From the NCBI GenBank assembly GCA_965214565.1, contig OZ243951.1, forward strand, positions 124,001 through 188,000: 64,000 nucleotides of DNA, given 5' to 3'. This stretch comes from VXYK01 sp965214565. GTDB lineage: Bacteria; Actinomycetota; Acidimicrobiia; Acidimicrobiales; Aldehydirespiratoraceae. A model generated the notes under the pieces. It was not told the DNA's origin. It saw only the letters and a list, made by a program, of their open reading frames with translations, and ran no database searches. Positions 43,201 through 51,907 of the stretch are shown in pieces (the stretch's first letter is position 1; the number at the start of each line of letters is the position of its first letter). A program made the position numbers and the translations under genes.

Positions 43201-44469
43201 CTAATTCCTCCCAATCCCCTGATAGCTGAAACCCCGGTTGAGCAGCGCCTCGCGGTCCATGATGTTGCGAGCATCGACTACGTGGCGCGCTGCCATGGAC
43301 TCTGCGACCTTGTCGAGGTCGAGTTGGGAGAACTCTTCCCATTCGGTGGCAACGACTAGAACCTCGGCAGCTTCTGCGGCCGCGTACGGATCGTCGACCA
43401 CGACGATCCCGTCCATGTCGACGGTCGCGACCGCGGGATCGTAAGCCTGGACCTTGGCGCCTCGTGCCAACAGCAGCTTCGCAACCTCCAGCGCGGGCGA
43501 GTTACGGGTGTCGTCGGTCCCGGCTTTGAAGGCCAGACCGAGCAGGCCGACAGTGGCTCCCGGTAGTGAGATCACGGAGGCAACCTTGCCGACGACCCGC
43601 TTGAACTGCTCGTCGTTGGCTTCGAGGACTCCCCGCATGAGCGAGAAGTCGTATCCCGCGTCCTGCGCCATCGAGATGATCGCCGCCGCGTCCTTGGGGA
43701 GACACGAACCACCCCAACCAGGGCCCGGACGCAGAAACTCCTTACCGATCCGCGCGTCGCAACCCATCGCTGCGAGCACGTCGTCAACATCGGCGTCAAC
43801 AGCCTCACACACCGCAGCAATCGTGTTGACGAAACTGAGCTTGGTGGCCAGGAAGGCATTGGCCGCGTACTTGGTGGTCTCCGCCGACGCAGGGTCGGTG
43901 ATAATGACCGTGGCGCCGATAGCGCCGTGAAGGGCCGCGACAAGGTCAGCCGCGGCCGGGTCGTCCGCACCGATCACCACTCGATCAGGGTTGAGGAAGT
44001 CCGCGATCGCGGTTCCTTCGCGAAGGAACTCAGGGTTTGACACAACCGCAATGTCTGAGCGTCCCATCGCCCGTTCCACCAGCAGCGTCGAGCCGACCGG
44101 AACGGTCGACTTGTTGACGACGACCGCTCCCGGCCGAACATGGGCGCTGATCTCTGCCGCGGCCGCCTTCAAGTAGTTCAGATCGACCGAACCGTCATCG
44201 CATTGAGGCGTCGGTACGCAGAGATAGACGAAATCGGCTTCACCGACAGCGTTCGCGCCACCCACGACAAAGGACATACGCCCAGATTCGAGACCCTCCG
44301 CGACCAAATCGACGAGACCGGTTTCATGGATCGGCACGTCACCGGCTCGCAGACGTTGCACCTTGTCGACATCGATGTCAGCGCACACCACATCGTGACC
44401 GAGATGCGCGAAGCAGGCTCCGGTGGTGAGGCCGACATACCCCGTTCCGATCACCGCGATCCTGCTCAT
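43201..44469 (-). CDS. ugd: UDP-glucose 6-dehydrogenase
   Basis: A 422-residue NAD-dependent dehydrogenase making UDP-glucuronate. IAVIGTGYVGLTTGACFAHLGH is split here as the Rossmann start (residues 4-25), NPEFLREGTAI is the hinge motif, and GWGGSCLPKD carries the catalytic Cys256. VGLLGLAFKAGTDDTRNSP starts the UDP-binding domain. The ATG is preceded by TACACT at 9 bases. It forms a two-gene unit with the UDP-xylose synthase. Confidence 0.93.
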   Translation of the reverse strand: MSRIAVIGTGYVGLTTGACFAHLGHDVVCADIDVDKVQRLRAGDVPIHETGLVDLVAEGLESGRMSFVVGGANAVGEADFVYLCVPTPQCDDGSVDLNYLKAAAAEISAHVRPGAVVVNKSTVPVGSTLLVERAMGRSDIAVVSNPEFLREGTAIADFLNPDRVVIGADDPAAADLVAALHGAIGATVIITDPASAETTKYAANAFLATKLSFVNTIAAVCEAVDADVDDVLAAMGCDARIGKEFLRPGPGWGGSCLPKDAAAIISMAQDAGYDFSLMRGVLEANDEQFKRVVGKVASVISLPGATVGLLGLAFKAGTDDTRNSPALEVAKLLLARGAKVQAYDPAVATVDMDGIVVVDDPYAAAEAAEVLVVATEWEEFSQLDLDKVAESMAARHVVDARNIMDREALLNRGFSYQGIGRN

Positions 44470-44581
44470 GGAACGCCAAGTGTAGAGGGGGTGTTGTGTC
44501 GTCGCCGGGTGGTTGGTCGCCGGGCGTGACCGGAGCCCCCAAGAGGCGAACTTCTTCGGCGGAGCCGCGGCGTGGCTGCTC

Positions 44582-46135
44582 TCAGCGGCACGACTGTCCC
44601 TCAGGGGGCCGACCGATGATGCGCTCCGAGGAGACCCCGGTGTCGCTGCTCACGGCGCCAGCAGCTGCGGCAGAATCCTGCACCGCTCCCGACTGGGCCG
44701 GGCCAGAGCTGGGAACCGCTGCTGACAGGTCCGGGACGGTCACGTTGGTGTGCGCGGCCGCTTCGGTCCGCGTCTTTTGGAGATCATGCGGAAACAGGAA
44801 CGAGATCTGTTCATGGTCGGCACCGAGCACCACACGAATGCGGCTCGACGCAGCATCCTCAACCAGGGCCGGGACGGGAATCAGGTAACGCGCAACAGCC
44901 TCAGCTTCGGACCGGTGACCCGGCGGATACACGACCACCGAGGGTCTGGGGCCGCTCCCGTAGAGGAACCTTGAGGAAACACCGAACCCGAGGCCGGCAA
45001 GCAAGTCGCCGTCCTCGTTGAGGAGAACCTCATCGGTTGCGTAGAGATCGAAAACCACGTCGCTTGGGCGACTCAAACCGGAAGTGCCCCTGAAGATGTC
45101 GAACAGTTCCTCGTTGACGTCGGGAACAAGTTCTTCCCCCACATACACACCGTCCTCATCGTGAATCGTGTAGACCCGGAGCTCCAGACGAGTGAGGTTG
45201 TCGGGGTTGAAATCGCTGAACGCCCTGCCCAGGTCGATCAACTCGAGTGGCGTGAGCTCGCTGTCGAGCACAACGCTGCTCGCTCCCGACTCGATCAAGC
45301 CTGCCAGGGAAGTGGGATTGCGGGCACCCCGGTTGACAGCACGGCTCAGCGCAAGGACCAGAAAGTCCTGCTGGCGTTCAATACGTCCGAAATCGGAGTT
45401 GCCGACCAATACCCAGCGGCCGTCGACGAACTCTTCATAGAACCGGGACCGCACATAGGCGAGCGCGGAGACCCCGTCGAGGACATGACAGCCGCCCTCG
45501 ACGATATTGAGACCCGAGTTGAGGTCCCGGGCGGGCCGGTCGAACCAGACCGGAACACCGTTGAGAACATCGACCAACTCACGGAAACCCAGGAAGTCGA
45601 TCTCGACGTAGTGGTTGATCTCTATGCCGAAATGCGCCGTCACCGTCTCGACAAGGGTCTCGGGACCGCCGATCAACAACGCCGCGTTGATCCGGTATGT
45701 GCCCGCCCCGGGGATGTGATCGGTGATCAGGTCACGCGGGATCGACAACATCCACGCCTGACCCGACGTCGGATCAACTCGCAGGATGGTGATGCTGTCG
45801 GCATTGAAACTACCGCGGGAGTCATAGGTCCGCCCGATGTGTATCGGGTCGTTGGGATCGATTCCCAGCGCACTGTCGTTGCCGATCAGCAGGAAGTTGA
45901 CAGGAGCTCCCGGTTCAGTCTCGGTGATTAGGATCTCACCGGAGATCTCGACGCGTCCGAAGCCTGACACCGCGTCCTGGATGTTCCCGATGACCCAGGC
46001 AGCGGCAACAGCGGAGGCGATCACGACGAGACACAACACCATGACGATGCGCTGCGGCCAGGAACGGCGCAGTACGACCCTTCGTCGGGTCGGGGTCGTT
46101 CGCTGGTTAACGGGAGGCGTCGGAACCTCTGACAC
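44582..46135 (-). CDS. LytR-CpsA-Psr (LCP) family wall glycopolymer ligase
   Basis: A 517-residue protein with a cytosolic tail of about 28 residues, one membrane helix (VMVLCLVVIASAVAAAWVIG) and an outer LCP domain: NFLLIGNDS, RGSFNADSITILRVD, WMLSIPRDL, RINAALLIGG and the late YVRSRF. LCP enzymes move undecaprenyl-linked glycopolymers onto peptidoglycan. The C-terminal part beyond about 370 may be a LytR_C-like domain; the last 60 residues are Ala/Ser-rich. It lies 111 bp from ugd. It would be the step that joins the glycan made by these clusters to the wall. Confidence 0.87.
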   Translation of the reverse strand: MSEVPTPPVNQRTTPTRRRVVLRRSWPQRIVMVLCLVVIASAVAAAWVIGNIQDAVSGFGRVEISGEILITETEPGAPVNFLLIGNDSALGIDPNDPIHIGRTYDSRGSFNADSITILRVDPTSGQAWMLSIPRDLITDHIPGAGTYRINAALLIGGPETLVETVTAHFGIEINHYVEIDFLGFRELVDVLNGVPVWFDRPARDLNSGLNIVEGGCHVLDGVSALAYVRSRFYEEFVDGRWVLVGNSDFGRIERQQDFLVLALSRAVNRGARNPTSLAGLIESGASSVVLDSELTPLELIDLGRAFSDFNPDNLTRLELRVYTIHDEDGVYVGEELVPDVNEELFDIFRGTSGLSRPSDVVFDLYATDEVLLNEDGDLLAGLGFGVSSRFLYGSGPRPSVVVYPPGHRSEAEAVARYLIPVPALVEDAASSRIRVVLGADHEQISFLFPHDLQKTRTEAAAHTNVTVPDLSAAVPSSGPAQSGAVQDSAAAAGAVSSDTGVSSERIIGRPPEGQSCR

Positions 46136-46182
46136 ATTGCGGAGCGTAGTGGTGTCGGAGGCGACCGCGATACCCGCAGCGG

Positions 46183-47025
46183 CTAGGGGTCGGATCGCAG
46201 GTGGATCACGTCTCCGGTCGTGATCGTCATTTTCGTCGCGTCATCGCAGCGGACCAGCAGGTGGCCCTCGTCGCTGAGGCCGGTCGCCTCCCCCACAACG
46301 AAACGCTCCGCCGCCAGCTCGACCCTCACCCTGGTTCCAAGGGTCGCCGAGTTGTTGCGAAGCTCTTCGAGGACCGAGGTTGGATCCGCGAGCCGGAGCG
46401 CCAACTCAACCAGCAGGCTGGACAGCAGCAGGTCACGGTCCTCGAGACTCCCCTGCTGAACCATCCCGCACTCCACCATCGAGGTCGCTGCCATCGAGGT
46501 GGCGCCCGGCTGGAGCTTGATCGCCCCGACGTTGATCCCAACCCCGACCACCACCGATTCGGCCTGTCCGGATATGTATTCGGCCAGTACGCCACCGAGT
46601 TTGCCCGGAGCGGGACCATCCTCCACGACCAGGTCGTTGGGCCATTTCGTCAATACCGTCGAGGTGGTCAACTGATCGGCCGCACGGCGCGCCGCCGCAC
46701 CCACCGCGGCCACGACGCCCGCGACTCGATCGGCACTCTCCACAACACGATCCAGAGGCAGACGAATGCTCACCAACAGCGCCTTTCCGGGCTCATCGTC
46801 CCACTGCCGCCCCAAGCGGCCTCGGCCCGCACTCTGGTGGTCGGCAACCAGAACCGCCCCGGAGACAGAACCGGCACGCGCCTCAGCTGCGAGGTCAAGA
46901 TTGGTCGACCCTGTAACCTCTACGTGGCGCAGGGGTCCCAAGCCCATCGCGTCGGCTACGCGGCTGCTCGCCGCAAACAGATCTCCGCTCGATGTCACAA
47001 CCTCATGGCTCATTCGACTAACCAT
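46183..47025 (-). CDS. birA: Biotin-[acetyl-CoA-carboxylase] ligase
   Basis: A 280-residue biotin protein ligase without the N-terminal DNA-binding domain, so it can attach biotin but cannot repress. VADHQSAGRGRLGRQW, LLVSIRLP, LTKWPNDLVV and KLGGVLAEY are the biotin- and ATP-binding parts. The start may be ATG 47025 or ATG 47013. The likely substrate, a BCCP domain, is encoded by the divergent gene whose start is 7 bp away or overlaps. Confidence 0.92.
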   Translation of the reverse strand: MVSRMSHEVVTSSGDLFAASSRVADAMGLGPLRHVEVTGSTNLDLAAEARAGSVSGAVLVADHQSAGRGRLGRQWDDEPGKALLVSIRLPLDRVVESADRVAGVVAAVGAAARRAADQLTTSTVLTKWPNDLVVEDGPAPGKLGGVLAEYISGQAESVVVGVGINVGAIKLQPGATSMAATSMVECGMVQQGSLEDRDLLLSSLLVELALRLADPTSVLEELRNNSATLGTRVRVELAAERFVVGEATGLSDEGHLLVRCDDATKMTITTGDVIHLRSDP

Positions 47026-47031
47026 TACCCT

Positions 47032-48783
47032 GTGTTTTCTAAAGTCCTTATAGCAAACCGCGGCGAGATCGCGGTCCGGATCATTCGCGGCTGCCGTGAA
47101 CTATCCATACCCACTGTGGCGGTCTACTCCGACCTCGACCACGACGCACTGCATGTGCGACTCGCGGATGAGGCCTTCAGCCTGGGAGGCAAGACTACCG
47201 CCGAGTCCTACCTCAACACCGAGGCGATCCTCGACGTCATCGACCGGAGCGGTGCCGATGCTGTCCACCCCGGTTACGGATTCTTCTCCGAGAACGCCGA
47301 CTTCGCGCGCGCCATAACCGAGCGCGGAGTGACCTTCATCGGGCCGGATCCCGCGGCTATCGAAGTGATGGGCGACAAGATCTCGGCGCGCGAAGCCGCC
47401 GAGAAGGTGGGCGTGTTCGGCGTCCCCGGGACCACCGAGATAATCACCGACCCCTCCGAGATCATTGATTTCGGGAACTCCCAGGGTTGGCCGGTTGCCG
47501 TCAAGGCGGCTTACGGCGGTGGCGGACGCGGCATGAAGGTCGTGAACAGCGCCGAGGAGGCCGCCGAGCAGTTCGGAGCCGCCCAGAGAGAGGCCCTCGC
47601 GTACTTCGGGCGAGACGAGTGCTACATGGAGCGTTATCTCACCAAACCGCGCCATGTGGAAGTCCAGATCCTCGCCGACCGGCACGGCAACTGCGTCTAC
47701 CTCGGAACCCGCGACTGCTCGGTGCAGCGCCGGCACCAGAAACTCGTCGAGGAGGCACCCGCTCCCGACATCGACCCAGACATAATCACCGCGATGGGCG
47801 AAGCGGCCGTTGCGGTCGCGCGCGGCTGCGACTACGTCAACGCGGGAACTGTCGAGTTCCTGTACGAGGACGGCAGCTTCCACTACCTGGAAATGAACAC
47901 TCGGCTCCAGGTGGAGCACCCGGCGACCGAGATGATCACCGGAATCGATCTCGTCGAAGCGCAGATCCGCGTCGCCGCCGGTGAAGAGCTGCCGTTCAGC
48001 CAGGACGACATCGAGATCAGTGGGCACGCCATCGAGATTCGGATCAACGCTGAAGACCCCGCCGGAGGGGCCTTCCTGCCATCACCGGGAACAATCACCG
48101 CCTTGACCACAGCCGACGGCTTCGGCACTCGATTCGACACTGGCTACGAGGCAGGCGACGAGGTGAGCCAGTACTACGACAACCTGATAGGCAAGCTCAT
48201 TGTCTGGGGCAAGGACCGCCCGACCGCAATCGCTCGGGCTCTTCGAGCGCTCAAAGAAACCACCGTCGAGGGAGTCGCCACCACTGTTCCAGCGGCCATC
48301 GTCGTGTTGGAGTCAGACGACTTTGCCGCGGTCGACCACAGCACCAAGTGGCTGGAAAAGAGCGTCGATCTCAGCGCGGTGGGTGTTGCCGCGCTCGCCG
48401 ACGTCGAAGACGCCGACGAGCCGAAGGTCAAGCGCAACGTCGACGTCGAGGTAAACGGCAAACGATTCTCGGTGTCGATGTGGGTTCCCGAGAGCGCTGG
48501 TGCCCCGAGTTCCCCAAGCGCTCCACGCACCCGCCGATCAGGCCGAGGCGCGACCGGTGGCGGATCCGGCAGCGGAGACGTCACCGTGCCGATGCAGGGG
48601 ACGATCGTCAAGGTCCTCGTCGGTGTCGGCGACACCGTCGAGACGGGCGACGTCGTCGTTGTTCTGGAGGCGATGAAGATGGAGAACAACGTCACGGCCG
48701 AGAAGGCGGGAACGATCAAAGAAGTCCGGGTCGCCGAGGGTGACGCCGTCGGCGGAGGAGACATCGTCGCAGTGATCGAGTAG
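47032..48783 (+). CDS. accA3: Acyl-CoA carboxylase biotin carboxylase/BCCP subunit
   Basis: A protein of 583 residues. The biotin carboxylase part begins FSKVLIANRGEIAVRII, has the ATP-grasp loop KAAYGGGGRGMKVV and the EMNTRLQVEHPATEM active site. The BCCP domain at the C-terminus ends with VLEAMKMENNV, in which the MKM lysine is biotinylated. The layout is that of actinobacterial AccA3, the shared alpha subunit of acetyl- and propionyl-CoA carboxylases. I prefer GTG 47032, which gives the standard N-terminus; ATG 47005 adds nine residues and overlaps birA. Confidence 0.93.
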   Translation: MFSKVLIANRGEIAVRIIRGCRELSIPTVAVYSDLDHDALHVRLADEAFSLGGKTTAESYLNTEAILDVIDRSGADAVHPGYGFFSENADFARAITERGVTFIGPDPAAIEVMGDKISAREAAEKVGVFGVPGTTEIITDPSEIIDFGNSQGWPVAVKAAYGGGGRGMKVVNSAEEAAEQFGAAQREALAYFGRDECYMERYLTKPRHVEVQILADRHGNCVYLGTRDCSVQRRHQKLVEEAPAPDIDPDIITAMGEAAVAVARGCDYVNAGTVEFLYEDGSFHYLEMNTRLQVEHPATEMITGIDLVEAQIRVAAGEELPFSQDDIEISGHAIEIRINAEDPAGGAFLPSPGTITALTTADGFGTRFDTGYEAGDEVSQYYDNLIGKLIVWGKDRPTAIARALRALKETTVEGVATTVPAAIVVLESDDFAAVDHSTKWLEKSVDLSAVGVAALADVEDADEPKVKRNVDVEVNGKRFSVSMWVPESAGAPSSPSAPRTRRSGRGATGGGSGSGDVTVPMQGTIVKVLVGVGDTVETGDVVVVLEAMKMENNVTAEKAGTIKEVRVAEGDAVGGGDIVAVIE

Positions 48784-48798
48784 CACCTCTGGGGTGCT
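48782..48798 (+). terminator. Short hairpin at the end of the biotin carboxylase gene
   Basis: AGCACC pairs with GGTGCT around a TCTGG loop, starting inside the TAG stop. There is no T run after it, so it is a weak terminator candidate. It lies between convergent genes. Confidence 0.3.
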
Positions 48799-48817
48799 GC
48801 GACCAGCCGGATGGGCG

Positions 48818-48853
48818 TTATTCGGCGGCTTCGCCCTATTCGGCAGCTTCACG
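48818..48853 (-). repeat. 18-bp duplication at the stop codon of the LpdA-like gene
   Basis: On the coding strand the last codons plus stop (GAAGCTGCCGAATAG) are repeated 18 bp later as GAAGCCGCCGAATAA. Thus EAAE-stop is followed by GEAAE-stop in the same frame, giving a second stop 18 bases downstream. Confidence 0.85.
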
Positions 48854-50200
48854 GAGCGCTTCGGCGAGAGTCGGGTGCACCAGCGCGCTCTCGTGAATGT
48901 CAGCAACGGTGAGACCGTTGCTGACCGCCACCGCAATGACCGAGATCAGTTCGGCCGCGTGGCGACCGACGATCGAACCACCGAGGACGACCCCGGTGGC
49001 CGGGTCGGAGACGATCTTGACGAAGCCGCGGGGGTCGTCGTTGATCTGGGCCTTGGCCGAAGAGGCGAACGGGACTTTGGTGACCCGAACCTTGCGCCCT
49101 TCGGAGAACGCGTCCGCCTCGGCAAGACCGACGTCGGCGATCTCCGGCTCGGTGAAGATCGCAGATGCTGCCTTGTCGTAATCGATGACTCGACGCCGAG
49201 ACACCGAGAGGGCACCGAGCGCGTGCTCCGCGATCTTCTGACCCTGAATGCTCGCCACCGAGGAGAGTGGAAGGCGTCCACTCAGGTCTCCCGCTGCATA
49301 TATGTGTTCGATGTTGGAACGCAGGTTCACGTCCACCGGCACGTACCCGTCGACTGAGTGCACCCCGGCCTTCTCGAGATCCAGCGTCTCGCTGTTGGGA
49401 ATCGAGCCGATAGCCACCAGCGCATGGGATCCGGTCACCACCCGACCGTCGTCGCAGTCGACGGTGACCTTGTCTCCCTCCCTGCGTATGTCGACAGCGC
49501 GCGCACCCTTGAGCAGTTGAACCCCACGACGCAGGAAATCCTCTTCCAATGCAGCCGCAACCTCGGGGTCTTTGGCCGGCAACACCTGTTGACGACTGAC
49601 GATTAAGGTGACATCAGACCCCATCGACTCGAACATATGGACAAACTCCACACCGGTGACACCCGAACCGATCACGACCAGATGCTCCGGTAGCGTCGGC
49701 GGAGGATAGGCGTCCCGGGTGGTGAGCACACGCACACCATCAACCGGCGCCCAATCGGGCAGGCGGGGGCGGCTTCCGGTGGCCAAGACGATCACGTCGG
49801 CTTCGAACTCGATCGTCTCGTCTGCGGTGGTCGCGCGCACCGTGTGGGGATCGATCAGGGTGCCGATGCCGTGGGCGAACTGAACCTGCTGGCTGGCCAG
49901 AAGGCTTCGAATCTGGCCTTCGAGGCGCCTTTCGAGCGTCAGAAGCCGTTCGCGCAACAAGTCGAGGTCGACATCGGTCGCAACCTCGGAGAGCCCCATG
50001 CGCATGGAGCGCTGCACGAACGATCGGGCGTTACCCGCGGCAATCATCGCCTTGGACGGGATGCAGTCCCACAGGTGGGCGGCTCCGCCTATCGTGTCCC
50101 GCTCGATCAGCACGACCTCGGCGCCCAATCGCGCTGCGGTGGTGGCGCAGCTGTTGCCTGCGGGACCTCCTCCGAGAATTACCATGCGAGTGGTCATCAA
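48836..50200 (-). CDS. lpdA: LpdA-like NAD(P)H:quinone oxidoreductase (pyridine nucleotide-disulfide family)
   Basis: A 454-residue flavoprotein. ILGGGPAGNSCATTAARLG binds FAD; VVIGSGVTGVEFVHMFESMG binds NAD(P)H; YAAGDLSGRLPLSSVA is the second FAD motif; a dimerisation domain follows. The redox disulfide of dihydrolipoamide dehydrogenase is absent: the motif reads GGAAHLWDCIPSK, keeping only Cys46 (first Cys is Ala41). This matches mycobacterial LpdA, which reduces quinones. The start is TTG 50200 or ATG 50197; a TAGCAT box is 6 and 9 bases from these. Confidence 0.85.
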   Translation of the reverse strand: MMTTRMVILGGGPAGNSCATTAARLGAEVVLIERDTIGGAAHLWDCIPSKAMIAAGNARSFVQRSMRMGLSEVATDVDLDLLRERLLTLERRLEGQIRSLLASQQVQFAHGIGTLIDPHTVRATTADETIEFEADVIVLATGSRPRLPDWAPVDGVRVLTTRDAYPPPTLPEHLVVIGSGVTGVEFVHMFESMGSDVTLIVSRQQVLPAKDPEVAAALEEDFLRRGVQLLKGARAVDIRREGDKVTVDCDDGRVVTGSHALVAIGSIPNSETLDLEKAGVHSVDGYVPVDVNLRSNIEHIYAAGDLSGRLPLSSVASIQGQKIAEHALGALSVSRRRVIDYDKAASAIFTEPEIADVGLAEADAFSEGRKVRVTKVPFASSAKAQINDDPRGFVKIVSDPATGVVLGGSIVGRHAAELISVIAVAVSNGLTVADIHESALVHPTLAEALREAAE

Positions 50201-50299
50201 GCGGAGATGCTACATGTCGCGACGCGGGTTGTGGGCCAAAGCGGGGTTCGCTCCACTCCGGGATCGGCCCAGGTGTGTTGGAGCCCCAAGGGTCACGAC

Positions 50300-51907
50300 A
50301 TGGGGCTCCGTCGCCATCGACGACTAGATTCAGCGGCTGTGGCCCCCGCCGCCAGAGAAGCTGACCCCGGTGTTGATCTCGTTGCCGATACCGATCGCGA
50401 CGACGCGCCTGCGCCACTGCGGTGGAACCGAACGGCTCTGACGTTCGCCGTCGTCGCCATGGCAGCGGGGTTGGCATTGCGTCTGTTCGCCCCCTCGCCG
50501 TTGTGGCTTGATGAGGCACTCTCAGTCAACATCGCCGCGTTGGACTTCGACGAGATGGTGGAGGCACTGCGCCACGACGGCCACCCCGCCCTCTACTACC
50601 TGCTGCTCGGCTGGTGGATCGACGCCTTCGGTGACAGCAATCTGGCGGTGCGTTCGTTGTCCGGGGTGTTCTCGGCGCTCTCAGTCTGGGTGCTCTACAG
50701 AATCGCCGGGCGATACGGAGCCACAACCGCGCAGGTGACTCTGCTGGTTGCCGCCACATCGCCATTCCTTATCCGCTACGCGACCGAAGCTCGGATGTAC
50801 GCACTGGTGGTTCTGTTGTGCTGTGTCGGTTGGCTGTGTGTGGAACGGGCAATCGAGCTTCCGTCGCCTGCTCGGCTGGCGCTGGTGGCACTCACCGTCG
50901 CGGCGCTCGTACACACGCACTACTGGAGCCTCTACCTGATCGGCGCGGCGCTGATCGTCGTTGCCCGCAACATCGTCTTCGGAGAAGACGGCACGCGCGT
51001 GGCCGCGCTGCGCATCGGCGCTGCGATCGTCGCTGGCAGCGCCACCCTGCTGGTCTGGGCAAGCGTGCTGGCCGAACAGCTTCGAACCACGGGAACGCCG
51101 TGGGCCGACCGTGCGCGACCCGCAGAAATCGTCATTGAGACGATTCAGGGGATCGGAGGCAACAACCGGTTCGAGGGAGAGCTCCTGGGGATCGTGTTGG
51201 CAGTCGCGGCAATTCTGGGTGTTCTGGCCTGCCGCATCGACGGACGAGATCTGCTGCTTCGTTTCGGCACCGGGAGACTGGACCGCGCCGCGCTGTGCGT
51301 CGTGGGCACGCTCGGAATCGGCGGAGGCGTCGCCGCGGTGACTGCCGGTGCTTTCGAGGCACGCTACGCAGCGGTTGTGGTGGGATCCCTGTTGGTCCTG
51401 GCTGCCAAGGGAATATCTATGCTTCCGCCGACGCCGAGGATCGTGGTGCTGGTGGTGGTCGTGGCTGTCGGACTCGCAGTCAGCGTCGATGAGGCTCGCC
51501 GCGACCGAACCCAGGGGGCAGACGTCGCAGCACTGATCGACGAACGGCGCGCACCGGGTGATGTGGTCGTGTTCTGCCCCGACCAGGTGGGGCCTGCCAC
51601 CCTTCGGGGAATTGCCGGGAATGTGGATTCCTTCGCGTATCCCCGCGGCGACGGTCGTTTCGTCGACTGGCAGGACTACGCCGACGCGATTACTGACACC
51701 GGAGTCGACAGCTTCGTCAGCAACGTGCTCACCAGGGCCCAGAATCATGATGTCTGGTTGGTGAGCGGATTCGGCTACAAGAATTTCGGCGACCGCTGCG
51801 AAGCCATGATCAACGAACTCGGACGAAATCGTCGAGCGCACCGACTCCTGGCTCCGAGCGCCGTCTTTGAACCGATGCTGCTCACCCGTTACGAGGCGCT
51901 GCAGTGA
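50300..51907 (+). CDS. GT-C (ArnT/PMT-like) membrane glycosyltransferase
   Basis: A protein of about 535 residues with about ten membrane helices. After the first helix, SPLWLDEALSV carries the acidic pair of the first outer loop that is catalytic in GT-C enzymes, followed by HDGHPALYYLLLGWW. These are the marks of the ArnT/PMT_2 group that use polyprenyl-phosphate sugars. A small soluble outer domain makes up the C-terminus. The start is uncertain (ATG 50300 or an inner GTG). The stop overlaps the next gene as GTGA. Confidence 0.83.
   Translation: MGLRRHRRLDSAAVAPAAREADPGVDLVADTDRDDAPAPLRWNRTALTFAVVAMAAGLALRLFAPSPLWLDEALSVNIAALDFDEMVEALRHDGHPALYYLLLGWWIDAFGDSNLAVRSLSGVFSALSVWVLYRIAGRYGATTAQVTLLVAATSPFLIRYATEARMYALVVLLCCVGWLCVERAIELPSPARLALVALTVAALVHTHYWSLYLIGAALIVVARNIVFGEDGTRVAALRIGAAIVAGSATLLVWASVLAEQLRTTGTPWADRARPAEIVIETIQGIGGNNRFEGELLGIVLAVAAILGVLACRIDGRDLLLRFGTGRLDRAALCVVGTLGIGGGVAAVTAGAFEARYAAVVVGSLLVLAAKGISMLPPTPRIVVLVVVVAVGLAVSVDEARRDRTQGADVAALIDERRAPGDVVVFCPDQVGPATLRGIAGNVDSFAYPRGDGRFVDWQDYADAITDTGVDSFVSNVLTRAQNHDVWLVSGFGYKNFGDRCEAMINELGRNRRAHRLLAPSAVFEPMLLTRYEALQ

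Noticed and set aside
46201..47031. Upstream extension of the biotin carboxylase frame
   Set aside because: The extra residues are antisense to birA and lack family similarity; the normal N-terminus begins at 47032.
49844..50299. Upstream extension of the GT-C gene frame
   Set aside because: Antisense to lpdA; the membrane protein begins after the divergent gap.
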